Positions 25,292 to 31,848 of a stretch of 64,000 nucleotides of DNA are shown here, one piece after another; position 1 is the stretch's first letter; each line of letters starts with the position of its first letter. The translations under genes and the position numbers were made by a program. Origin of the DNA: RPRC01 sp034933285 (GTDB lineage: Bacteria > Desulfobacterota > Desulfuromonadia > Geobacterales > Geobacteraceae); contig JAYFNT010000007.1 of NCBI GenBank assembly GCA_034933285.1, positions 1-64,000 on the forward strand, in the 5' to 3' direction. Under the pieces are notes generated by a model that saw nothing but the letters and a program-made list of their open reading frames with translations, did not search any database and was not told the DNA's origin.

Positions 25292-26038
25292 TCACAGCGC
25301 CTTTTCCAGCGAATTTGCGCGATCGCCCGGCGCGGGGTGGCTGGCAAAGACGCTGCTTTCGTTGCCGTACATTTTCTCCAGCTTGCGCAGGGCGCTCACT
25401 GCTGCCTTCGGGTCATACCTGTTGGCTTTCATGAGCTTCAGGGCATACATGTCCGCGTCGTTTTCGTGTGCCTGGGAATACTGGGCATGCACCAGCTTCT
25501 CCGCCAGGTCGCCAAGGGCCGAATCGGAAAGCGCCGCAACTGTGCCGCCCGAAGCCGCCCCCACCTTTCGGGCAGCCGAGGTGGTATAAGCCGTCTGCAG
25601 CGCTTTCTTGGAATGACCCAGGTTGACGTGACCGATCTCATGGCCGATGACATATCGCACCTCGTCATCGGTCATCCGGTCCATGAGGCCGGAGCAGACG
25701 CGGACCGTACCGTCGGCCATGGCGAACGCATTGACGTCCTTGACCATGTAGACCTTGATTTTGGGCGTGATGGCGCCGTCGTATTTCATGCCCTTGGTGA
25801 GCTTGCCGATCCGCTTGGTATAAGGGCTGATAGGCGGCGCAACCGGGTTGAGCTTGTCGGTGGCCTGGCTCGCATCCGAAGCGAGTTGCTTGACTTCACC
25901 GTCCGTAAGGATTGCAGCCTTGGTCAAGTCCGTCCCTGCACTGATAATGCCGCCGAGATCGAAGCCGGCGAAGGCGGGTTGGCAAAGTGCAACGGATAAC
26001 ATAACTGCAAATGATAAATGCATACATTTAGCAAACAT
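25292..26038 (-). CDS. Secreted M48-family metalloprotease
   Basis: 248 residues with a signal peptide (FAVMLSVALCQPAFA). The zinc motif HEIGH lies in YVIGHEIGHVNLGH, and the third ligand Glu in HENDADMYALKLM. It is a soluble periplasmic Zn-protease of the BepA/LoiP type, without the TPR domain of BepA. AAGGAG precedes the ATG. It lies between hcp and tssE, 19 nt after a small secreted gene. It could process an envelope component for T6SS assembly, or be an effector-like toxin; neither is shown. Confidence 0.88.
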   Translation of the reverse strand: MFAKCMHLSFAVMLSVALCQPAFAGFDLGGIISAGTDLTKAAILTDGEVKQLASDASQATDKLNPVAPPISPYTKRIGKLTKGMKYDGAITPKIKVYMVKDVNAFAMADGTVRVCSGLMDRMTDDEVRYVIGHEIGHVNLGHSKKALQTAYTTSAARKVGAASGGTVAALSDSALGDLAEKLVHAQYSQAHENDADMYALKLMKANRYDPKAAVSALRKLEKMYGNESSVFASHPAPGDRANSLEKAL

Positions 26039-26057
26039 AGACCTCTCCTTTATTCTA

Positions 26058-26348
26058 TTATTCTTTCACCTTAACTATTACAGCGGTGATTTTTGCTATT
26101 TCAACGATACTATCATGGAATTCTTCATTAGCCAGTTCACCTAATTGGACGAGTTCTTTTGTTACAGCACGCACTTTACCATTCATTTCCACATAACCCA
26201 TCAATCTCAATGTAATTCGCTTTCCTTTATAATCTTCCAGAATGTTCTGGATAGTGTCACCTTGCTTGATTTTGAAGTCCGCGGAATGAACAACGTTTGT
26301 CTGACATAAACAAGCCAGAAACACCGAAGTTACAATCAGATATTTCAT
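26058..26348 (-). CDS. Small secreted protein of unknown function
   Basis: 96 residues: signal peptide (KYLIVTSVFLACLCQTNVVHS) then a small beta-rich domain (GDTIQNILEDYKGKRITLRL, GYVEMNGKVRAVTKE). The second ATG (26346-26348) is chosen because a GGGG ribosome site precedes it. The gene lies 19 nt before the M48 protease gene, so the two are likely one transcript. It could be a partner or inhibitor of the protease; no family recognised. Confidence 0.72.
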   Translation of the reverse strand: MKYLIVTSVFLACLCQTNVVHSADFKIKQGDTIQNILEDYKGKRITLRLMGYVEMNGKVRAVTKELVQLGELANEEFHDSIVEIAKITAVIVKVKE

Positions 26349-26461
26349 ATGTGCCCCTTTCCGGGAAAGCTTGCTTAGTGTTGCTTTCATGCATCGTTAT
26401 TACTCAACTTCTTAGGTTGCTCCGAGTCGGTTAGCTACTTTATTATGATAAGAATTGAAAT

Positions 26462-26495
26462 AGAAAAAGGCGCCCTCCCCATTATCAGGGAGGGC
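26462..26495 (-). terminator. Rho-independent terminator after hcp1
   Basis: Stem GCCCTCCC / GGGAGGGC (8 bp, 8-nt loop) at 26472-26495, followed on the minus strand by GCCTTTTTC. It lies 26 nt after the hcp1 stop and should separate hcp from the secreted protein and protease genes. Confidence 0.75.
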
Positions 26496-26521
26496 ATGTA
26501 TTTCGTAGATGGCGCGAATAA

Positions 26522-27010
26522 TCAGCCTTTCGGTACATCCCATGAGTCTTCGGCTTCAATACCGTTCGGCTCCCAAGTCCACTTGATTTTCTTGTAGGTA
26601 AAAGAAACTTCTTCCATATGCCGGTAGGGCTCATTGGACGCTACCAGTGTCACTGGCATGTATGGCTTTACACTGACGACAATAGCGTCTTCAAGTTTGT
26701 GGGTAAAATAGTGCTCTTCTGTCCCTTGTTTGGTAATGCGGTACCATTTGACAGTTACATCTTTCATGTGCTCACCGGTGCAAAGCGCCTGATAGAGTTT
26801 GGGAGAACTCTTATCGTACTCCTTGATGATGGAAAGCGGGCCGTGGACGCGCTTTCCGGTTGCGAGCCCGTCGGTCGGGCTGCGGGGAATGCTGACATCA
26901 TGGTTCATCCCGTAAACCAGGATGGTGTTTTCCCGTCCCTGCATTTCGCAGGAACCGTCGATTTTTCCTTGTTTTTCACCGGCGAGGGTGAGGTGTGCTG
27001 GCATTGCCAT
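26522..27010 (-). CDS. hcp: Hcp tube protein, copy 1
   Basis: 162 residues of the Hcp (TssD) family, whose hexamer rings form the T6SS tube and can carry small effectors. Typical features: GSCEMQGRENTILVYGMNH near the N-terminus, HGPLSIIKEYDKSSP, HYFTHKLEDAIVVSV and the C-terminal YKKIKWTWEPNGIEAEDSW. The first ~95 nt are almost identical to hcp2, while the rest has diverged, which suggests recent gene conversion. A 506-nt gene-free spacer lies upstream. Confidence 0.95.
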   Translation of the reverse strand: MAMPAHLTLAGEKQGKIDGSCEMQGRENTILVYGMNHDVSIPRSPTDGLATGKRVHGPLSIIKEYDKSSPKLYQALCTGEHMKDVTVKWYRITKQGTEEHYFTHKLEDAIVVSVKPYMPVTLVASNEPYRHMEEVSFTYKKIKWTWEPNGIEAEDSWDVPKG

Positions 27011-27516
27011 TGTGTTGTTTCCTCCTTTTCATTTTTTAGGTGCCTGTTGCATGGGCCTAGTCGGACACATTATTTTTGAACATTCAACAACAGATAATTA
27101 TTTCGTACCTTCGGACTATCACCGTTGTTAAGAAGCTTATTCAATTTTCGCTTAAGTTGCCTATTCATAAAAAATAACGCAAACGCTACACTAACAATTA
27201 ATATAAGTTCCCCGTATTTCCCGGTCTATTGCCAATATATCAAAGCAGCTATAGCTTCTGAGACACTTGACATTATTAGGAATAACGATTCCTTGATCTT
27301 CACGACATGACCACATATTTATTTGTCATAAGATCAAAAAACAATTTCAGCTCAGATGACACTCACTTGAGTTATAGACGATTGTCATTCCTCTGCACCT
27401 TGCGCACCCCGCTGCAATAGATATGCTTCGAAATCCCCCCCAGATTGAATGTTGCTTCAAAAAGAGGCAATACAGCATACCCATTATTGGCGCTGGCAAA
27501 TTTGAAAAAGACTGGC
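27011..27516 (-). repeat. Duplicated spacer upstream of hcp1
   Basis: This AT-rich 506-nt stretch has no credible gene. It can be aligned by eye over nearly its whole length with 29324-29815, upstream of hcp2: shared blocks include CAACAGATAATTA, AGATGACACT, CAGATATGCTT/TAGATATGCTT and CGGCAAAT/TGGCAAAT. With the flanking genes it shows a tandem duplication of about 2.3 kb. It must contain the hcp1 promoter; I did not find a sigma-54 site in it. Confidence 0.6.
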
Positions 27517-27915
27517 TTATTTTGCAAATTCAAGTGTTTTATTCACTTCTTTTTTCATAACAGGATTAATTTTATGTCCAGGATATTGTTGCCTATATTT
27601 TTTTGCGGCAATTATTGCATCGTTTATTTCTTTGTTGTTGTTCAAATCAGATCTATCAACATATGGAGCCAGATCAGACAAGCTAACATCTAGATATCTT
27701 TCCAGTTTATTTTGGGCTGTGTCATAGTCTCCCGCTTTCAGTAATTCAAGAAGGCCTGTTTGTATTTTTATTTGTGTAGCGTCAAGGCCGTATAAAGAAT
27801 TCTCTACTAGTCTATTGATTTTATTTGATGCATTATAACTGCCTACGAGCATGCCAATATAAAATATCAATACTACTGAGACTATAACAGCAAACCACTT
27901 AACACAGCGTATCAT
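27517..27915 (-). CDS. Small membrane-anchored protein, third paralogue (possible orphan immunity)
   Basis: 132 residues from the second ATG (27913-27915), chosen because AGGA stands six nt before it. One N-terminal membrane helix (WFAVIVSVVLIFYIGMLVG), then a helical domain of about 100 residues expected in the periplasm. The end YPGHKINPVMKKEVNKTLEF closely matches 29816-30214. No effector-like gene stands directly before it. Its upstream neighbour is another paralogue at 27952-28350. No known domain recognised. Confidence 0.7.
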   Translation of the reverse strand: MIRCVKWFAVIVSVVLIFYIGMLVGSYNASNKINRLVENSLYGLDATQIKIQTGLLELLKAGDYDTAQNKLERYLDVSLSDLAPYVDRSDLNNNKEINDAIIAAKKYRQQYPGHKINPVMKKEVNKTLEFAK

Positions 27916-27951
27916 AAACATTCCTAGTGCAAAACATATCTTACTTAGTTG

Positions 27952-28350
27952 TTATTTCACATAATCAATAGTTTTAATTACTGATTTTTCAATTACATTG
28001 TTGATGCTATGCGCTGGATAGTGCTCTCTGTATTTTTTTACTTTTTTTATTGCCTCAAGAATATCCTTGTCAGGCTCTTCAGGCTTTTTATCTACATATA
28101 AGGCCAAATACGCGAGGTCTGCGTCGATTAAAGCCTCCAGCCTTTTCCTCGTCGTCATGACATCGCCTTTTTGCAAAAGTTCCAACAAATTTACTTTTGT
28201 ATTTATGCCTGTAGCAGCACTTAAGTAGAGTACTGTTGAATAATAACTGTTTAATCTATGAGTGGTATGATGCTTCCCGATCCTGACGCCAAGAAAAAAT
28301 ATAAATAACACAACTACAAACTGGGCAATTAACCTGTAATTTTTTTTCAT
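27952..28350 (-). CDS. Small membrane-anchored protein, second paralogue (candidate immunity)
   Basis: 132 residues with one N-terminal membrane helix (AQFVVVLFIFFLGVRIG) and a soluble helical domain. It shares the frame of its paralogues (LLELLQKGD, LEALIDADLAYLALYVD, YREHYPAHSINNVIEKSV) but is the most divergent of the three. GAGGAA precedes the ATG. It follows the candidate effector gene at 28455-28745 by 104 nt on the same strand, the order expected for an effector-immunity pair. Confidence 0.7.
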   Translation of the reverse strand: MKKNYRLIAQFVVVLFIFFLGVRIGKHHTTHRLNSYYSTVLYLSAATGINTKVNLLELLQKGDVMTTRKRLEALIDADLAYLALYVDKKPEEPDKDILEAIKKVKKYREHYPAHSINNVIEKSVIKTIDYVK

Positions 28351-28454
28351 GTTTATTCCTCAAGAGATTTTATGTAGAAATAATCGGACAGAATAAGCAC
28401 AAATCCGTGTTATTTATTATTCAATCTACGCATCATCAGGATCAGCAATTGAAT

Positions 28455-28745
28455 TTAATTACCCTTGAGGCGTTTCAATTCCCTTAAAGCTTCCATGGGA
28501 TGTTGTTCAGCCCAAGCCTGATCTATTTGCACATCGCTGCCTTTTGCTGCCATTTCGCAATTGAATAAATGAACTTTTGCCGAAATGCCCGCTTTCAGTA
28601 CACCCGGATCAAGAACAGCCGTGCCTACCGCAACGACACCCCCTGGGTCAGGTGTCGCAGCTCCCGCCGTCCCTACAATCCAATCCAGCAGAGCACACCA
28701 TTTCCCATACTTTTGCCTCGACTCATCACTGCACCCTAATCCCAT
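28455..28745 (-). CDS. Small protein downstream of hcp2 (candidate Hcp-cargo effector)
   Basis: 96 residues, no signal peptide. N-terminal GLGCSDESRQKYGKWCALL is shared with 30217-30507. The middle (DWIVGTAGAATPDPGGVVAV and on) is hydrophobic with a Pro-Gly turn, like a membrane-inserting hairpin. The tail AEQHPMEALRELKRLKGN is again conserved. Start taken at the ATG matching the paralogue; an ATG four codons upstream is possible. Small size and position after hcp fit a protein carried in the Hcp lumen. This is inference from context; no toxin family was recognised. Confidence 0.65.
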   Translation of the reverse strand: MGLGCSDESRQKYGKWCALLDWIVGTAGAATPDPGGVVAVGTAVLDPGVLKAGISAKVHLFNCEMAAKGSDVQIDQAWAEQHPMEALRELKRLKGN

Positions 28746-28791
28746 GACGACTCTCATCTTTTATCGAACCTCTCGGGATCAAATCTGATTA

Positions 28792-28832
28792 CCCACATTC
28801 GCGCTCCTCTTCCAGAAGCACGCGAATGTGGG
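28792..28832 (-). promoter_or_regulatory. Intercistronic hairpin after hcp2
   Basis: A perfect 12-bp inverted repeat (CCCACATTCGCG / CGCGAATGTGGG) with a 17-nt loop, five nt past the hcp2 stop and before the effector-like gene. There is no T tract after it, so it is more likely an mRNA 3'-end stabiliser or partial attenuator than a full terminator. Confidence 0.6.
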
Positions 28833-28837
28833 AAAAA

Positions 28838-29323
28838 TTACCTTGGCACCGTCCAAGAATCTTCTGCTTCAATACCGTTCGGTTCCCATGTCCACTTGAT
28901 CTTTTTGTAAGTAAAGGATACATCTTCCATATGCCGGTAGGGCTCGTTTTGAGCCAATAGGGTCGTCGGCATTGAAGGACTCATGCTGACGACGATTGCG
29001 TCTTCTAATTTGTGAGTGAAATAGTGCTCTTCGGTTCCCTGCTTAGTGATCCGATACCACTTGATGGTGACGTCTTTCAGATGTTCACCTGTGCAGAGAG
29101 CCTGGTACAGCTTCGGCGAACTTTTATCGAACTCTTTAGTAATTGTGACGGGGCCATGTACGCGCTTTCCCGTCGAAAGACCATCGGTAGAACTACGGGG
29201 AATGCTGACGCCATGGTTCATCCCGTAAACCAGGATGGTGTTTTCCCGTCCCTGCATTTCGCAGGAACCGTCGATTTTTCCTTGTTTTTCACCGGCAAGG
29301 GTGAGGTGTGCTGGCATTGCCAT
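28838..29323 (-). CDS. hcp: Hcp tube protein, copy 2
   Basis: 161 residues, a full-length Hcp with the same landmarks as copy 1 (HGPVTITKEFDKSSP, HYFTHKLEDAIVVSM, IEAEDSWTVPR). Start at 29321-29323 with AAAGGAG upstream; an in-frame extension of 23 codons lies beyond the ribosome site. The N-terminal half matches copy 1 nearly base for base, while the region after residue 100 differs (LLAQNEPYRH against LVASNEPYRH). Variation near the surface and lumen may reflect different cargo. Confidence 0.95.
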   Translation of the reverse strand: MAMPAHLTLAGEKQGKIDGSCEMQGRENTILVYGMNHGVSIPRSSTDGLSTGKRVHGPVTITKEFDKSSPKLYQALCTGEHLKDVTIKWYRITKQGTEEHYFTHKLEDAIVVSMSPSMPTTLLAQNEPYRHMEDVSFTYKKIKWTWEPNGIEAEDSWTVPR

Positions 29324-29815
29324 GGTATAGTTTTCTCCTTTACTTTTATATGTGCCTGTCACGCGGCTTAGTCGAACACATTTTTCAAACATTCGACAAC
29401 AGATAATTACTTTAGTGCTTTAGGAGTATCGCCGTTGCTATGAAGCCTATCCAATTTGCGTTTAGGTTTCATAAACACTACTATTTCATCGACGATAAGA
29501 TACGTTTCCGTTTTTCTAGGTTTATTGCTAATAAATCAGGCAGCTAAAGCTTATAAGATATCTTACGTTACTAGACGAAATAGTTACTAGAACTTCACTG
29601 GGTCAACATATATTTATCTGTTATTATATCTTGAAATCTGTCATAGCTTAGATGACACTTATTTGTTTTATAAGCTTTTACCATTTCTTTGTATCTTGCA
29701 TGCCCAGTTCAACAGATATGCTTCCAAATGCCTCCCAAATTGCAAGCTGCCCCCAAATATAGTACAATACAGCGTTCCCTATTATTGACACCGGCAAATA
29801 TTACCCAAGACCGGC
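29324..29815 (-). repeat. Duplicated spacer upstream of hcp2
   Basis: A 492-nt gene-free, AT-rich region, the sister of 27011-27516. It starts just upstream of hcp2 and ends at the stop of the membrane protein gene at 29816. The matching positions in both copies relative to hcp and the membrane protein give a repeat period of about 2.3 kb. Confidence 0.6.
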
Positions 29816-30214
29816 TTATTTCACAAATTCAAGTGTCTTATTCACTGATTTTTCCATAACAGGATTAATTTTATGTCCAGGGTGTTGCTCCCGGTATCTT
29901 TTGGCTATAGTAATTGCATCAACAACTCTAGCATTCGGTTTCAATGGTGGATTACTTACATACAAGGTTAATCCCCCAAGATTTACGTCCAAAAATGACT
30001 CAAGTTGCCTTTGTGCTATACCATAATCTCCTGTTTTAAGTAAATTTAACAACTGTACCTGGCATTCAATTTCTTCCGCAACAGAATTATTAATAATACC
30101 TGAATACAATATATTCATACGTTCAGTTGCCTTCATATAACCAAAACCAGCACCAACTATAAAAACACAAAGTACTGTGACGACAATGGCTACAATCTTT
30201 AAAGTAAGCCTCAT
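29816..30214 (-). CDS. Small membrane-anchored protein, first paralogue (candidate immunity)
   Basis: 132 residues, starting at ATG 30212-30214 with AGAGG upstream; the frame is open further up but overlaps the preceding gene. N-terminal membrane helix (LKIVAIVVTVLCVFIVGAGFG) and a ~100-residue helical domain with LLNLLKTGDYGIAQRQLESF and HPGHKINPVMEKSVNKTLEF. It lies two nt after the candidate effector gene, so the two are surely co-translated. A membrane-held partner is what a pore-forming periplasmic toxin would need. Confidence 0.72.
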   Translation of the reverse strand: MRLTLKIVAIVVTVLCVFIVGAGFGYMKATERMNILYSGIINNSVAEEIECQVQLLNLLKTGDYGIAQRQLESFLDVNLGGLTLYVSNPPLKPNARVVDAITIAKRYREQHPGHKINPVMEKSVNKTLEFVK

Positions 30215-30216
30215 GT

Positions 30217-30507
30217 TCAATAACCTCTTAGCCTTTTTAACTCGCGCAGAGCTTCCATCGGATGTTGTGCTGCCCAAGTCGGGTCAATAAAAACATCTTT
30301 TTCCTCCCTGGACATTTTGAGATTGAATTGCCTCACAGCCTCGGAAATAGCCGCTGTTGGAACTACCGGATCAAGGGCTGCAGTGCCTACCGCAACAACA
30401 CCACCCGGATCAGGTGTAGCAGCACCCACTGCCCCTACAATTCCATCGAGCAGAGCACACCATTTCCCATAATTTTGCCGAGACTTATCACTGCATCCCA
30501 AACCCAT
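30217..30507 (-). CDS. Small protein downstream of hcp3 (candidate Hcp-cargo effector)
   Basis: 96 residues, no signal peptide, start with AAGGA eight nt upstream. N-terminal GLGCSDKSRQNYGKWCALLD and the centre GAATPDPGGVVAVGTAALDP are nearly the same as in 28455-28745, while residues 50-75 differ strongly (ISEAVRQFNLKMSREEKDVF). The tail HPMEALRELKRLRGY is conserved. Conserved ends with a variable patch is a pattern seen in toxin families that evolve against matched immunity proteins. Function is inferred only. Confidence 0.67.
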   Translation of the reverse strand: MGLGCSDKSRQNYGKWCALLDGIVGAVGAATPDPGGVVAVGTAALDPVVPTAAISEAVRQFNLKMSREEKDVFIDPTWAAQHPMEALRELKRLRGY

Positions 30508-30547
30508 GATGTCTTTCCTTTCTTTTCGTATTTGCCGCAGTTCTTAC

Positions 30548-30587
30548 CTATATTTGCCCTCCCCCTGCAGGGGGAGGGCAAATATAG
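30548..30587. promoter_or_regulatory. Perfect 40-nt palindrome after hcp3
   Basis: A perfect inverted repeat of 20 bp per arm centred on CTGCAG, rich in CCCTCCCCC/GGGGGAGGG with AT-rich ends. It lies 17 nt after the hcp3 stop and 40 nt before the effector-like start. As RNA it would form a very stable hairpin. The GC core resembles a dispersed palindromic repeat of these genomes. Confidence 0.7.
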
Positions 30588-30604
30588 CGAAAACTGACGA
30601 GAAA

Positions 30605-31090
30605 TTATCGTGGTACCGCCCAAGAATCTTCTGCTTCTATGCCGTTTGGTTCCCATGTCCATTTTATTTTCTTGTACGTGAATGCTATTTCTTCCATGTG
30701 GCGAAACGGCTCGTTTGCCGAAAGGAGTGTTGTCGGCATGTATGGGTGAATGCTGACGACAATGGCGTCTTCAAGTTTGTGGGTAAAATAGTGCTCCTCG
30801 GTTCCCTGTTTGGTGATCCGATACCATTTTAGAGTTACATCTTTCATGTGCTCCCCGGTGCAAAGTGCCTGGTAAAGCTTTGGTGAGCTCTTGTCGTACT
30901 CTTTGACTATACAAAGAGATCCATGTACACGCTTACCCGTCGAGAGGCCATCGGTCGAACTGCGCGGGATGCTGACATCATGAGTCATTGCATAGACAAG
31001 TATGCTGTTTTCTCTTCCCTGCATCTCGCAGGACCCATCAATCTTTCCTTGTTTTTCACCCGTCAGGGTGAGATGTGCCGGCATTGCCAT
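30605..31090 (-). CDS. hcp: Hcp tube protein, copy 3
   Basis: 161 residues, full Hcp with MAMPAHLTLTGEKQGKIDGS, HGSLCIVKEYDKSSP, HYFTHKLEDAIVVSI and IEAEDSWAVPR. It is the most divergent of the three at DNA level in the 5' part and is the first hcp after tssC in transcription order, so it may be the ancestral copy. AAAGGAGG precedes the ATG. It heads the first hcp-effector-immunity set. Confidence 0.95.
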   Translation of the reverse strand: MAMPAHLTLTGEKQGKIDGSCEMQGRENSILVYAMTHDVSIPRSSTDGLSTGKRVHGSLCIVKEYDKSSPKLYQALCTGEHMKDVTLKWYRITKQGTEEHYFTHKLEDAIVVSIHPYMPTTLLSANEPFRHMEEIAFTYKKIKWTWEPNGIEAEDSWAVPR

Positions 31091-31202
31091 GGTGCGTTAC
31101 CTCCTTTTATTGACTGATTTGGCCTTTAATACTGTCAATGCACTTTGTAAATCAGGACTGGTAATATTTTATGATATTTAAAGACATAAACATTTTCATT
31201 AT

Positions 31203-31811
31203 TTATTCACACTGAGCTTTTTCTATACAATATTTTTTCTGATTCCATTGATAACATGTCGATGTCATATGTGTATTTGTTTTTAGATATACTTTTACCA
31301 AACCTTCTTCCTTCGAATTTATACTCGATTCAATCATTTCTCCGAATTTTTTAGCTAATATTACCGGTCTATTTTTAGTGTCAATTCCATAAAACTCAAT
31401 CTGTTTTGCCAAAGAACCATAATGAAATGTCAGTGCAACAATCGGATACTGTCCATATTGCCAGCTTGTAAGTCGTATCAATCGCGGCTCATAACAATCG
31501 TTTTTTTTCATTGTCCAAAGGGTTGATATTCCATTTGACGTATTACTCAACAGCGATAATACGATTGACATACCACGCTTTGAATGGATGCCCCATGTTG
31601 CCCATCGAAGGCGTTGATCACTATCTGATTCAACGCCAATGACATGCAAACCATCGATTGTAAAAGCATCCTTCATAATGCTTTCGGGCAATGAAATTGA
31701 CTGCCCATTGGCCAATCTGGGAGCAATAGCCGTAACACAGAAACAGCAAAGCAACACTGAAATCAAAAACAACCCTTTTATGGTTTGCCTCCTTATCAAC
31801 CCATCCCCCAA
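31203..31811 (-). CDS. Secreted protein of unknown function between tssC and hcp3
   Basis: Up to 202 residues with a signal peptide (LFLISVLLCCFCVTAIAPRL). The mature part is mixed alpha/beta (DGLHVIGVESDSDQRLRWAT, WTMKKNDCYEPRLIRL, YPIVALTFHYGSLAKQIEFY) and ends with a CYQWNQKKYCIEKAQC cysteine set that could form a disulphide. No family recognised. Start is unclear: the frame opens at TTG 31811, but AAGGAGG inside the coding stretch hints at a later start. It is 37 nt after tssC, so in the T6SS operon. Lower GC than its neighbours suggests it was acquired. Confidence 0.6.
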   Translation of the reverse strand: MGDGLIRRQTIKGLFLISVLLCCFCVTAIAPRLANGQSISLPESIMKDAFTIDGLHVIGVESDSDQRLRWATWGIHSKRGMSIVLSLLSNTSNGISTLWTMKKNDCYEPRLIRLTSWQYGQYPIVALTFHYGSLAKQIEFYGIDTKNRPVILAKKFGEMIESSINSKEEGLVKVYLKTNTHMTSTCYQWNQKKYCIEKAQCE

Positions 31812-31848
31812 AATGTACTTGAAGAGCTTTCTTGTTTGCCAAGCGGCA

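Noticed and set aside
27125..27693. Short plus-strand frames in the spacer upstream of hcp1
   Set aside because: They are AT-rich, without ribosome sites, not kept in the sister spacer at 29324-29815 and partly antisense to the membrane protein gene.
30548..30587. Palindrome read as a phage attachment site or IS end
   Set aside because: No integrase, transposase or target-site duplication nearby; it lies in the same place as hairpins after the other hcp genes.
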